Source: Ascaris suum (lineage: Eukaryota; Nematoda; Chromadorea; Rhabditida; Ascarididae). From it: a stretch of DNA of 64,000 bases. Position numbers and translations under genes: made by a program. Below, one piece after another: positions 12,788 to 23,200 of this stretch. The first letter of the stretch is position 1. The number at the start of each line of letters is the position of its first letter. The stretch lies in contig CM024187.1 of the NCBI GenBank assembly GCA_013433145.1, forward strand, positions 8,459,326 to 8,523,325, written 5' to 3'. Below the pieces are notes generated by a model. That model made no database searches and was not told where the DNA came from. It was given only the letters and a program-made list of their open reading frames with translations.

Positions 12788-13209
12788 ATGTCGGGCCAAA
12801 CAAAGTACGTGCCTAGACGAAGATACACATATACATATCTGCGAGTCGCTGGCAACACAAGCTCCAGGACACCGAATTTGATCATCGGCAATGCGCCAGC
12901 ATCACCACCACAAAATTTCCAACAGCCTTCTGAGATACACTGTGCTTCCGAAATCCATTCATCATCTTTGCGCCCAACTCCACTCGTTGTTGTGGCCAAT
13001 CCAGAGCTTGAGAGACGGAAAATCGAAACTACAGAGGACACAAAAATCAGCATATACACGCACACGAAAGCATCTAAATGGAGCGGTGAGGGTGGTCGCG
13101 ATGCTAACGCCTGCAACACCAACAATGGAAAGTTGCCTCAAAGATTCATCGCTGCCGTTTGCTCAGCTGAACGACCACAGGACAAGCAAGAGCACGATTT
13201 GGAAGAGAG
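12788..13209 (+). CDS. Candidate 5' exon ending in a strong donor
   Basis: From ATG 12788 the frame is open for 140 codons (disordered, Ser/Thr/Asn-rich, e.g. NAPASPPQNFQQPSEIH and PQDKQEHDLEE) until the GTGAGC donor at 13210. A second frame from 12891 is also open and ends IWKR plus one base at the same donor. That second phase would fit the first supported kinase exon at 37928, while the first frame would need an intervening exon. The minus strand is open too, so base composition explains part of this. It may be the N-terminal exon of the kinase gene, 25 kb upstream. Confidence 0.35.
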
Positions 13210-14125
13210 GTGAGCACAAACATTCTCCCAGCCTCTCAGCAGCCTTATTCCGCTCATTCTAACTTCCACATTTTCATGCATCAGCGAAGAAACTTTTTGG
13301 TTAACCAAGAACTGAAGTAAGGGAATTAAATATTCGGGTCCTTAGGAGTGTAGTTCCTTTCTGAGTATCGCTCCATTGTCTAAAGGGGTTTTTTTTCAAA
13401 AAAAGGCTCGTACTCATCCACCCTCATTTCTCTTATTCTTGCTGCATTTGTTATAATGTGCAGTAGACGCTGGAAACATCGATGTGATGTCTTATAAGAT
13501 ATAAGAGATTTCTGACATAAATGCGCAAATGAACGTCCCGAAAGTTCATTTTGTTTCACATATAGTTCACGCGCAGCTTATACTTCAAGTTTAATTGCAA
13601 GTATCTATGACAAAATGCTTCTGCAGGTAATGCTGATCACGCCTAGTGATCACTGATTTTATGGAGAAGACGCATTGTTTTACTATACGAAGTTCTTTCG
13701 TTAACGCATTCGTTTAAGCTCTTTTCTAATCCATTTGTTGTTTTTGAGAGCGTTGAAAAATTAAGTTTCATCTCGATTTCTACGCAACTAACATGTCATA
13801 AATCGACTACTACATTTCATTCATCAAACTGGACATCACAATCAATATACGTCTAAATCACGTCCCATGAAAAAGTATGTCACTATACCACGTTGTATTG
13901 ACTGATTTGTTAGTTATCATTCATACAGCGGGAAATCAATAACAGAAAAAATTGGGGAGGTGTGTTACAAAATTGCACTAAACGATTTGAAAAACGCGCC
14001 TTGTATTGACAAGTTTCTTGAAATGTGCTGCAGCATTTTGCGTTAGCAACACTATGTATTCAATATAAGACACTTCCGATTCAACTTTAGATTTATTAGA
14101 GTACCATAACACACTCATTCAGGGT
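13210..14125. other. Non-coding stretch
   Basis: AT-rich, no supported exon. A small hairpin, TGATCACGCCTAGTGATCA, lies near 13634. Confidence 0.5.
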
Positions 14126-14182
14126 CCGCAGAAAATTCGGTTTCCTGGCCGGTTTAGCACCTTAATTTCGGCACCTTTAACA
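14126..14182. repeat. Dispersed CCGAAA/CCGAATTT repeat, copy 2
   Basis: Contains GGTCCGCAGAAAATTCGG and CCGGTTTAGCACC followed by AATTTCGGC, related to the stretches at 1608-1785 and 42017-42130. It sits at one edge of the coding-like block at 14.2-16.3 kb. Confidence 0.4.
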
Positions 14183-16235
14183 GCCTATGCGTAGCTCGCA
14201 TCGAAAATTTCGACTGCGGTAACATTCTGTTGGAGCGTCTTGCTCGTGCGCCGACAAAGGTTACGCCATCTTCATAGTCCAGACCAGTTCACTCATGACT
14301 GCTGGGCTTGAATTCAGCATCGGAACCAAAACCGTGCGTCACACGCCGCAGCGGGCCATCGATGATGGGACTGGACCAGAAAGTTTCAAGCATCGACGCA
14401 GAGGAACTCCAGCTCTAACTTCGAAGTTTTGAAATGCTTGAGCGCATATGTTTCGGCACCGTCGGTGAGCTGGCGATGTTTCTGATAAGGTGGATTTCTT
14501 TTCGGGGATTCAGTCCACTTCCAGTATCTCGTAAATTTGCTGGCTATAAGAGCAGTTGAAGGCACCACTAAAGTGAAAGCCTGCGAGGTGGGTTAGCACC
14601 GGAGTATCGACTGTGCCCTCCTATCAGTCTTCGAATCATACGGAAACTCCTGATGATTGAGCTGCCATGACGAAATGCGCTATGCTTCTTTCTTGCTGCT
14701 TCTTTCCAATAGATTTCGGATAGCTTCTTTCTCTTTGAATAATTTGAAGGCGATACGCAGCAGGGAGATCCTTTGACAGATGGACGGGTTCACTGATAGC
14801 GCCTTCCCTTTGTAGCCGAATTGATGCAGAACTCTTCATGTTTTCCCGAACCTCCTCTGTATCTCCTAGTTGCTGAATCTCGCAATGCAGTTTTTTTGCT
14901 TATTTCGGATGGTAGCACATTTAGGCACTCTGAGAAGACGTTGTCTTTGAGTGTTGCATTATCGTTCTCACGCTGCTCAGAGCGGTCTTGATCTCTGCAT
15001 TAGTATAGCCGTCGATGAGAATGACACTTCCTTTGTTCCTTACTAAAAGAGTTCTTGCTGACTTAGTGCCATAAACTCCTTATTCAGAAGGAACAAAAAA
15101 GTGAAGCAGTAAAACAGTAAATGAAAACAATTTTCTATACAGAAATATAGCAGCATTCAAAAGAGATGCAATACTGAAACATTCTCACCTAAGATAATCA
15201 TTGTGCAAGATCGCAAATGCGCAGCATTCAAAACGCTTCCGTTGATGATTCTTTTGTTCTTAATTAATTGCTGTTGATCACACCAATCGGTGTGCAAGTT
15301 TCATCTGCCAATGTTGACACCGGTGGGTTTTTTAGAAGGCTGCTTAAAAGGATCAAATCGCCGTCGGATGGTGGCTTCGTTAGTCAGGGATTTTCTCTCG
15401 TCTTCAAATGGGAGAAAGTTCGAAGTCGACGCCTGTGCACTCACAAGCGACTCTAAAACTTCCGGAGATCCCGAGTTTCTGTGATTTCTTTTCTGGCAAC
15501 GGCGGTCGCACTTGTCTCAGAGCTCCTCTTCCTTCCTAATTTCTCAGCTCTTCACCAGCAAGCCAGCCTGTTTTCCTAAGAACGGCTTTTGTCGATTACT
15601 CAGTTTGGCCGCTGCCTTCATCTGCGGCGCAACAGACGGCCTTCATTTGGCTACTGGTTGTTTGTCTCGTTCCCCAGGATAAGGGACTGCCTTTTCAAAA
15701 TTCTGAATTAAAATGAGGTCTTGCTTTAAATTTTCGGTCTCCAGCGTGGTGTTAATACTCGTATTTCGGTGGAGAAACATCTGCTCGATCATTACACCCA
15801 TAAATACATTGGTCGTAAAGTAGTAATGTGTTCCAGCACCTGCGCACGGTTTGACAGAAGCCATGTGACCGGCCCGAACCTCCTATAGTCAGGTAGATGT
15901 GTCCCTTACTTACTGTTTTCCTATGCGGGAGCGCACAATCGTCCTAACGCCTCTGATATCTCGCCTATGCCGAAGGAAGCGTTTGCCCCAGTTTCAATGA
16001 TCAACAAATCGTCGTCGGTTGTCTTATAGCCAGCTTTTCGAAGGGCTTGATAAAGTTTCGCTTTCACTTCGCTGGAAATAGTTCCGTTCAAGCTCATGCG
16101 ACGCTACCGACGTTAGACGCTTAACTTGGCGTTGTACCTTTTCACGTCAAGTTATCCTTCTTTTATCCCTGTCGAAGCCTTTTGTTTTACAAGCTGATTC
16201 AAACCGTTTCTTGTGTCCAAAACATATCTGATGGC
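14183..16235 (-). pseudogene. Minus-strand block of decayed coding fragments, unidentified
   Basis: In minus-strand order the block holds a series of short, protein-like frames. These are MAAIRYVLDTRNGLNQ (near 16230), a 58-codon frame at 15921-16097, a 73-codon frame at 15643-15864 and VILIDGYTNAEIKTALSS (about 14940-15030). Two more follow: an open stretch at 14636-14890 including VHLSKDLPAAYRLQIIQRE, and a 60-codon frame at 14386-14568. GC content is higher than the surroundings. Stops and frame changes separate the pieces and I see no clean introns between them. It reads like one inactivated gene or mobile element. The family is not recognised. Confidence 0.4.
15921..16097 (-). CDS. 58-codon open frame inside the decayed block
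   Basis: Starts ATG at 16097 and ends TAG at 15921. It contains KAKLYQALRKAGYKTTDD followed by LLIIETGANASFGIGEISEA, a regular alternation of helix and strand that looks like real protein. It is the best-preserved piece of the 14.2-16.2 kb block. I cannot name a family. Confidence 0.3.
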   Translation of the reverse strand: MSLNGTISSEVKAKLYQALRKAGYKTTDDDLLIIETGANASFGIGEISEALGRLCAPA

Positions 16236-16557
16236 CGCCATCTTCAGCACACTTGCTTAGGCTATGTACCTGCTTTGCAGTCTGCTTGTTATGGTTCCTG
16301 GTTCGGGTATGTTGAACATGAGTCTATCGCGAATCAGAACCTTCTGTAGCGGACACGTTGAAATTGTTCGTCTTAAAACAAAAGGTGTAGAGGTTAGCGT
16401 GAGACGGGTGGTGGTGAAATTTTAGGTGCAGACTCTGTGGGGTCTAGTGACGATCTTCTAATAGGTGTTGTATCTGCCCGCCCTTCCACATTCCCATTGG
16501 CTGTACGAGGCGTGCCATTGCTTCTCGTGTCCAGCAGCCTTGCTGAGAGGATGGCCT

Positions 16558-16627
16558 AGTAGATTTCGTCTGCATGTCCAGTAGATTTCGTCACAACGTG
16601 TCCTGTAGATTTCGTCACAACGGGACC
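16558..16627. repeat. Short tandem repeat, three units of about 23 bases
   Basis: Units begin at 16558, 16580 and 16604 and share GTAGATTTCGTC. The last two also share ACAACG. The array sits just beyond the 5' side of the minus-strand decayed block. Confidence 0.75.
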
Positions 16628-16639
16628 AACTGCATGAAG

Positions 16640-18460
16640 CTTGCTATGTTCTCCTAACTAAGATACTGTTGCAGGTAAATTGGAAGTCTGGGACCTGACA
16701 TTGCAAACCCCTTCGATTAGATAAGCAATATTTTCAGAGGAAGCAAAGATAATTGTATGATAAGGATGAAACTTTCCTGAAAAACGTGAAATGTTCTAGT
16801 AAATTAGAGTTTTTCCCCTTTCTCTGCCGCGAAAAAGACAGCTTTTGAGAACCCATTACATCTTCAAATTTCTCACCCCCAGGTACGCCACAGATAAGAG
16901 AGAGGAGGAGAAAGTGATTCCCTTTATCCTCCCCTGACTTATGCTAATGCTCATATGACATGGTGCATAGAAACGCAGTATGCCTATCTGCAGGCGACTG
17001 TTGTCATGCGTCTGCACACAGGCACGGCTGAGTGGAAGTGAAGTGCGTGTCAAATGGAAAATCACGACTCAGACACGGCACTTAGACAAAGTCAAACAAT
17101 GTGCCGCTATCGTCTGTAAACACGAGGGCAAAGGTGAGGCTTGAGCACCACCGTTTACTTCGCTTCGGATCCTCCATTCGTTCGCAGCACTTCCAGAAAA
17201 ATCTCAGGTCTCGGCAAAAAGTTATTGGAACTACATTGAAAAATGCAAAATGACATCACTTACGTGATCATAACCGTTTCCTTCAACGGCAATAGAATCT
17301 TTCTGCAAAGGTCGAAGAGACAGATAGTAAATAAAAAACCGGGCGATAACCATGTGAAGGACATTGATGCAGTCAAGGAACTGAGGGGAGAGCTAATGAA
17401 GTTCTTCAACTTTCAGCTAAACTTGCAGTAAAAGTCTGTCCTTATAAAAAGTGAAGTTGTGGTTAGAAGTTTGACGGATTTTAGTCGAGAGCATTTGCCT
17501 AAAAACAGCTATCCTCTTGCTCTCTCTCTATGCAATCTTCGGAGAAGCAAAGTTCTCGAATTGACGTCTGGTGTGAATTGAGACTTAAACATTGAAACAC
17601 ATATCAATATAATTTTTCTTTAAATTCGCAGTAAGGTAATCTTGCTTGCAGAAGTGAAGAAAGACCACGATCTTACTTAATTCATAAGAATTGCTGCGTC
17701 ATGAGGCTGTGTACCAAAATGCTCGACGTTCCTTTTGCTGACTCCATTTTCTTGAAGTTAAGGACAAATAAGTGAAATTGAGTCATTTAGTGCTACATGA
17801 GTGATGCCTTTATTCAAGAATGGGAGGCATTTGAGAAGAAAATATTGTGGCCTTCCAAGACCAATTGCGTCATAATTAGAAAGACGGATAGGCGGTTGAT
17901 TAACACTAGTTCGCATTCTCTGTTGCGGACTTTCAAGGTTCCTCGAGGAGCATCCAAGGTTTTCCAGAGGAGTGGAGATATCAGATGTGAGGAAATGACC
18001 ACCTACGTTTCTCTAGTTTAGAAAAAAACTGCTGTGAGGAAGAAAGAGAAGGCCTAACGATCCGAGACAAAGTTCCCGAAAATTTCTCCATAGCAGCACA
18101 ACGCTGCAGCAATAGTCTACTATCTCAAGCGACCGTTCCGTCTCGTCATTACAGGGCTTCTTGCGTCATCCACTTTTGTCTCCTAGAAATTTAGACGTGC
18201 ATATCACCGATATTCAACAGCGGATACGTGCATTTTCTCACCTTCATTACTGACAAATTATTTACTGGAGCCAATACCACAACGTGAGACATTCAAAACG
18301 ATTTGAGTACGCTCACTTAAAAATGGATACTTCGCTTGGTGAATGAGATTACGAATGCGCTATGTTCGCTGGGAACTTGTGCACTGAAAAAAAGATTCTC
18401 TGGCCCCACTAAAAGGAAGGAAATATCCATCACGGTTGTAAGTCATTTTCCAAAAAAACG
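16640..18460. other. Intergenic stretch, no supported gene
   Basis: Contains a 62-codon plus-strand frame at 17243-17431 and a 74-codon frame at 17797-18021 (MSDAFIQEWEAFEKKILWP). Both are somewhat protein-like but neither has splice support or a recognised motif. The rest shows nothing. Confidence 0.4.
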
Positions 18461-18463
18461 TAA

Positions 18464-18772
18464 CTATAGAAACTCGACACCCAGCGGAGTGCGGTGCTGT
18501 TGAAACTTCACGCACCCCAAAGAGTAAACATCTTTCTTATGAGGAGAGGTGAATCTAGTTTCACCACTCATATTCCATAGGTGATCTTCTTCTGCACTAT
18601 AGCCTCGCTGTTGTACTCCAGAAATAACTCCGGTGATTTTGTCAATGACTTTTTTAGATCTCTTTTCTTTTCGCAGAACGCTGTTAGTAATATTAAGGGG
18701 AATTTTCAACTCAGAAGCCATCCACAGTGCATAACTTTCTCGAGAATCGATGATTTGGTCTATATCCGTCAC
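18464..18772 (-). CDS. Unassigned coding-like open frame
   Basis: About 102 codons, open also upstream to a TTTGCTAG acceptor-like site near 18796. The predicted protein is hydrophilic and helical, e.g. TDIDQIIDSRESYALWMA and KKVIDKITGVISGVQQRG. Codons look natural and there are no low-complexity runs. It may be an exon of a minus-strand gene or another remnant related to the 14.2-16.2 kb block on the same strand. No family recognised. Confidence 0.35.
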   Translation of the reverse strand: MTDIDQIIDSRESYALWMASELKIPLNITNSVLRKEKRSKKVIDKITGVISGVQQRGYSAEEDHLWNMSGETRFTSPHKKDVYSLGCVKFQQHRTPLGVEFL

Positions 18773-18799
18773 CTTATTTGCGAATCTGTGACTAGCAAA

Positions 18800-20015
18800 A
18801 AATAAATGTTGAACTTTTTCTTTATATACCTTTGGTAAAACTTCGTGAGAAGATACAGCAGTACGTGAGTTGTTTCACTATTCACAGGTATGAACTTGAT
18901 CAACTTGATCCTCTTACTCAAAAATCAATTCATAAGAAACATTCTATGAGGCCATAGATCCAACGGAAAGCAATTGTTAGTGCATTTGTGCATAATTAAA
19001 TATTAATTGTTTTTTAAGTAGCGCCGAATGAAGGTGCATTTGCATTGTTCGAATGGCACACATAAAATGCGGAAAAAAATTTTTTAATGGTCGCTTTGTT
19101 CAAGTGCTTTAAAAATGCTTCTGACTGTTTGCTTTTATACGAAGCATGACCGTTAGCAGTAGATCCATTTTTGACGCTCTCCTTCACTTCGCGAAAAGAT
19201 GCAGCATATAAGAAGCGATAAAATCAATTTTTGTCGTTTTTCACTAAAGCAATAACAGTGATGATTAGCTATGCGTAAAAGATTGTCATTGATTGTTTTT
19301 TAAAACTGGGTGCTTGTCTTATCCTGTCCACTTAATCGCTGTTTACAATTCGATGTACCTATCGCACCAATGAGCAAAACTCCTTTCAAAAATCTATTTA
19401 TTTGGATCGGCAAAAACTACTGAAAATGGGTCGAAAAGTTCCATCTAGCAGAAACTTCCCACTATGTCAGATCATTCTTGTTCACGTATACGTTTGAGAC
19501 ATCAAAACCTAGATTTAAAAAACCGTGGTATTAAATTAGGAGGCTCCTATCTCAAAAAGTATCTCATCTTTTTTTAGGGAAACTAGTGTCAACAGGGATT
19601 TATTCGAGATGGTGCAGTTTTTTATAACCTTCACGAGAGATCCGCGACCCATATGCGCCTCATAACGTTCAAGCCCTTTCGACGAAAGGTGTGCTGATGA
19701 TGCATATAAACTTTCATAAGGTCTTTACGGGGGAAGAAGCCAAGGCTTGTTTACAAAACTCTCCAGCTTGTGCGTTTTTTTCGAAAAGTCAGGCAGACAC
19801 ACAAGTTATACCGAAGAGCTTCTGATCCAAAATTTTGTTCTTTCTGCACCTACTACGATGCGATGTGATTTTTTAGTTGCAGCTTGTGCAGCCACTGAAG
19901 CATTGCATTTACGAGCGATGAACGCTCAAAGTTTTAAACTCACATTTCTGTTTTTCGCTTTTATGAGAGGAAATGTCAGTGTAATCAGGAGCGATCTCGA
20001 ACTGCTAATTTTAGA
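18800..20015. other. Intergenic stretch, no supported gene
   Basis: AT-rich sequence without an exon chain. A 93-codon plus frame at 19747-20028 runs into the reverse-transcriptase fragment region but in a different frame and shows no domain. Confidence 0.4.
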
Positions 20016-20201
20016 GCATTTTTCATAGCTAAGCCGTCGATATATCCATCCAATCTGAACCTGGAAATCTGGAGGGAATGTAATCGTTTGTTCGTATTCG
20101 CTTATGCTGATGACCTGGTTGTTCTCTTTCGCAATCTAAATGGTGTACGAAAATTAGTGAAAGTCTACGTGGTGCAACAAGATCAGCGGAGGTCACGATG
20201 A
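20016..20201 (+). mobile_element. Non-LTR retrotransposon fragment with reverse-transcriptase YADD box
   Basis: One frame reads LFVFAYADDLVVLFRNLNG, with FAYADDL at 20097-20117. F-YADD is the catalytic aspartate motif of retroelement reverse transcriptases, and the wording is typical of LINE-type enzymes. Only about 60 codons survive before TGA at 20199. The other palm, finger and endonuclease regions are not seen nearby, so this is a truncated, dead copy. Confidence 0.75.
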
Positions 20202-20264
20202 CGTCCCAAAATTAGTAAAGGTCTACATAGCGCACAAAAATTGGTAAAACTTTAGATGGCGCAC
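20149..20264 (+). repeat. Imperfect direct repeats at the RT fragment's 3' side
   Basis: Three related units of about 30 bases start at 20149, 20206 and 20235. Each carries AAAATT(A/G)GTRAA, then a TCTAC or TTTAG block, then a GYGCAM ending. The first lies inside the RT frame. They could be local duplications, or the 3' repeat unit of the retroelement. Confidence 0.6.
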
Positions 20265-20299
20265 CCACGAGGAGCAATGGAAAACAAAGCGGTCGGAGC

Positions 20300-23200
20300 G
20301 GTCGGCATGACGGTCACCCATCTTGCAGCTCATTTCGCATAGGAATACACAAACATTGGCCTAGAAATTTGCTTCTGCGCTCATTTTATGTTTATATGAT
20401 GAGGTTGATCAGGTTATCTATATTTCTTTCAGGCGACTTTTACGTTTGCGAATAATCTCTCAAAAAACGGCTTGATGCTGTGAATTCGTAACGTTTTTCT
20501 TCATGCACAATCTTGCATTGAAAACTTGTTCCCAGCAATTGCTAAGCAAGGTGACGCATTTGTTTGGCCGAAAAGTCGCAATCCCCGTCACTGACCGATG
20601 AAACATCAGCGCATCTAGCCGAGTGTTGCGTTCGTTTCGCGCTTACATTATCGCTTACATAACGTATCCATTCATTCATATGTAAGCGGACGATTGCCAC
20701 TAGCCTTAGCAGTCAATATATCGCTGTTAAGCTTAGTAGTTGCCACTTTTGCAGTTTTCGCAAGCTATTATTGTTATTCGCATCAAAGCTTTGAGTTTAT
20801 TTTACAGTTGTTAGAATCGTGCTGTGTTGTTGCAAACAGTGTGATATCCAGCATTTTTGAAATTATTTCTCGGAGAATTTTGCAATGGGAAAGGACTTGT
20901 ATCAGGGACCATACATAGAGGAAACCTTACAGTGTGCTTCTTGTCCACACTCTAGCCTCCTCTTGCAAGGGATTTCATTTCTATTAGAAAAGAATACATT
21001 TGTAAATTCAAAACACCTGAGAAGAAACTGCTACAAAGGTGGATTCAAAAATGCTTTCTTGCAACTTCTGTCCACGCTTTCATAAGCTCATCTCGTGCAA
21101 CATTTCGAGTGTAATTTCTCTCTCGCTCGTCAAGAGAGCTGACGTTTGCTGCAACAGTTCTGCTAAACGTCAGTTCCTTATCGCCGCATGCGTTCTCTCA
21201 TTCGAGGGATTGCGATTTTGTGCTCACATCAATTTAAATGAATGCTTAAGAGTGCTAGTAAAAACTCCGCTGGCCGACTGCCTGCCGTCTGTGCTGTGTG
21301 GTAGTTGTATTGCAGCACCCTTAGCTGCCTCTGCAGACACTTCTTGACTAATCGGCAGCACAAAAAAAGGAGAAATCGTGAAACGCCAGCGGTGGTCAGC
21401 TTGATGCGTCACAACGAGCGTCCGCGCAGCAAAATATTCACACGGTTACTGTCGATAATCGTCAGCCACAGGGGCAACAGTAAGTTCACGCATCTGTTCC
21501 TTTCGTCCTCGCTATGACGAAACCTGCACCGAATCAAACAAGCTTTTGTTAGTAATGTCTACCGTAACTGTTGTTTTTAATAAGTTATTGATGAGACTCA
21601 CAGGTTTCGCAAGTCCCAAAAGCATTAGAAAGGGTTGCGTTGAATTTATTGCTCGAAAAGGTTTGATCCCATGATGGTAGAAAGGGTTCGGGAAGGTTTC
21701 AGCCTCAATTTAGTTTCTTGTTAAAGCTATGTCGTTTACTCAACTGCGCAGATCAAATGCAACACAGCTCAGAGAGTGGTACCATTTCTTACTAACCGTT
21801 TGGTTATCGTCAAAACAATCCGCTCTAAAAATTAACATTAGTGGTACTGTTAAATTGATAGCTCATTTCGCAAGTTTAACGCCTTACTGATATCTAGATC
21901 ACTTCGCTGTGTTTTATCAATTAAAACATAGACATTAAGCAACTCATTTACCAAAGTGCTCACATATTTCAACTGTGCATAAAAAGTCCTTGACAGCAGC
22001 TTGTCGGAGCATACAGTTTGATGGAGTTCGCTGACAGCTATGAGGAAGACTCACGGAAACTGAATTTTTTTGAGCAGCTGTAGTAATGTTGAGCGCATTT
22101 CGAGCACTAACTTTCTACACTGAAGCCAAATTGAATTCCACCTCTCTTCGACATCCGCTTTTGTTGGTGCGTCTTCGTTTTTCTATCACTGCTTGTAATT
22201 TCATTGAATTTCATTGACGTACGAAACAGTTGAAGCAGTTGAATTGCCGTTGAGAGATCGAGAGTTGAAGCCGAGCTCGGTGGTTGCTACTAGCACTGCT
22301 AGCGCCTGTTCAGCCTTTACAGCGCGTAATAGGCGCTCACTCCCTTCTAAGCACACCGATCTTTCTATACTCTTTCTCCTTTTATCTATCATCTAAGAAA
22401 TTAGCGCTTTGTTTACTGTGTCGATCGCTTACTGTTTTAATTTTCGCTCTTTATATAATACCTTTGTCGAATTCAATCATAAAATGAAAAACAGACGTAT
22501 TTGAAAGATGACGACCAGCTATGTTTATTTTTTTCAGCACAGATTCGAGCGATTTTCTTACTTAAAATGTCGCTCGCTTTTCTTTTACAACTTTCCATTG
22601 TTCTGTTTAAAAAATGTTTCTTCCAGAAATATTTAGTGAATCGGGTTATATGACGAGAACAGATTGCATTCTACGATGATTATCACAGTCGAACGCTACA
22701 TTCCTCAAGACATTTACCTCTCGATGTTGCATGACTGCGTGATATCCACCTACGATGCGATGCAATTCTACGTTCCATTATTCAGTAGTATATCATCTCA
22801 TAAAGATTCAAAAATTGCATCACTTTCATATGAAACAACATTAGTCTATCGATGGATCACGTTCATTCTTTGAAAAATGTTTGAGTGGACCAATTCTCGC
22901 TTCAGTGCATTTATATGTAGAAAGCAATAATGCTTATTTGAGAAAAGAATTCTCGCTTGTGGTTGGTGAACTTATTGATGCGATTATTCCTTGATGAGAG
23001 TGACATTTTTTCGAGAGAGTAAAGAAGAAATAAAAGATAAATGAATGATATCGGGTGTAGTTAGTCGGCAAAAAAAAATTACATTCATTTTTGCTTTAGG
23101 TTTGCTTTGATGCTTTAGGCACCGAAATTTAATGATGATTGGAAAATTTCTTACGAGAATGAACATGGCATTTGCTCAAGTTGAACTAATCCGATATGCA

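Noticed and set aside
12748..13125. 125-codon minus frame opposite the 12.8 kb open block
   Set aside because: The plus strand has a proper donor at the block's end and a more natural disordered composition. The minus frame has no splice signals.
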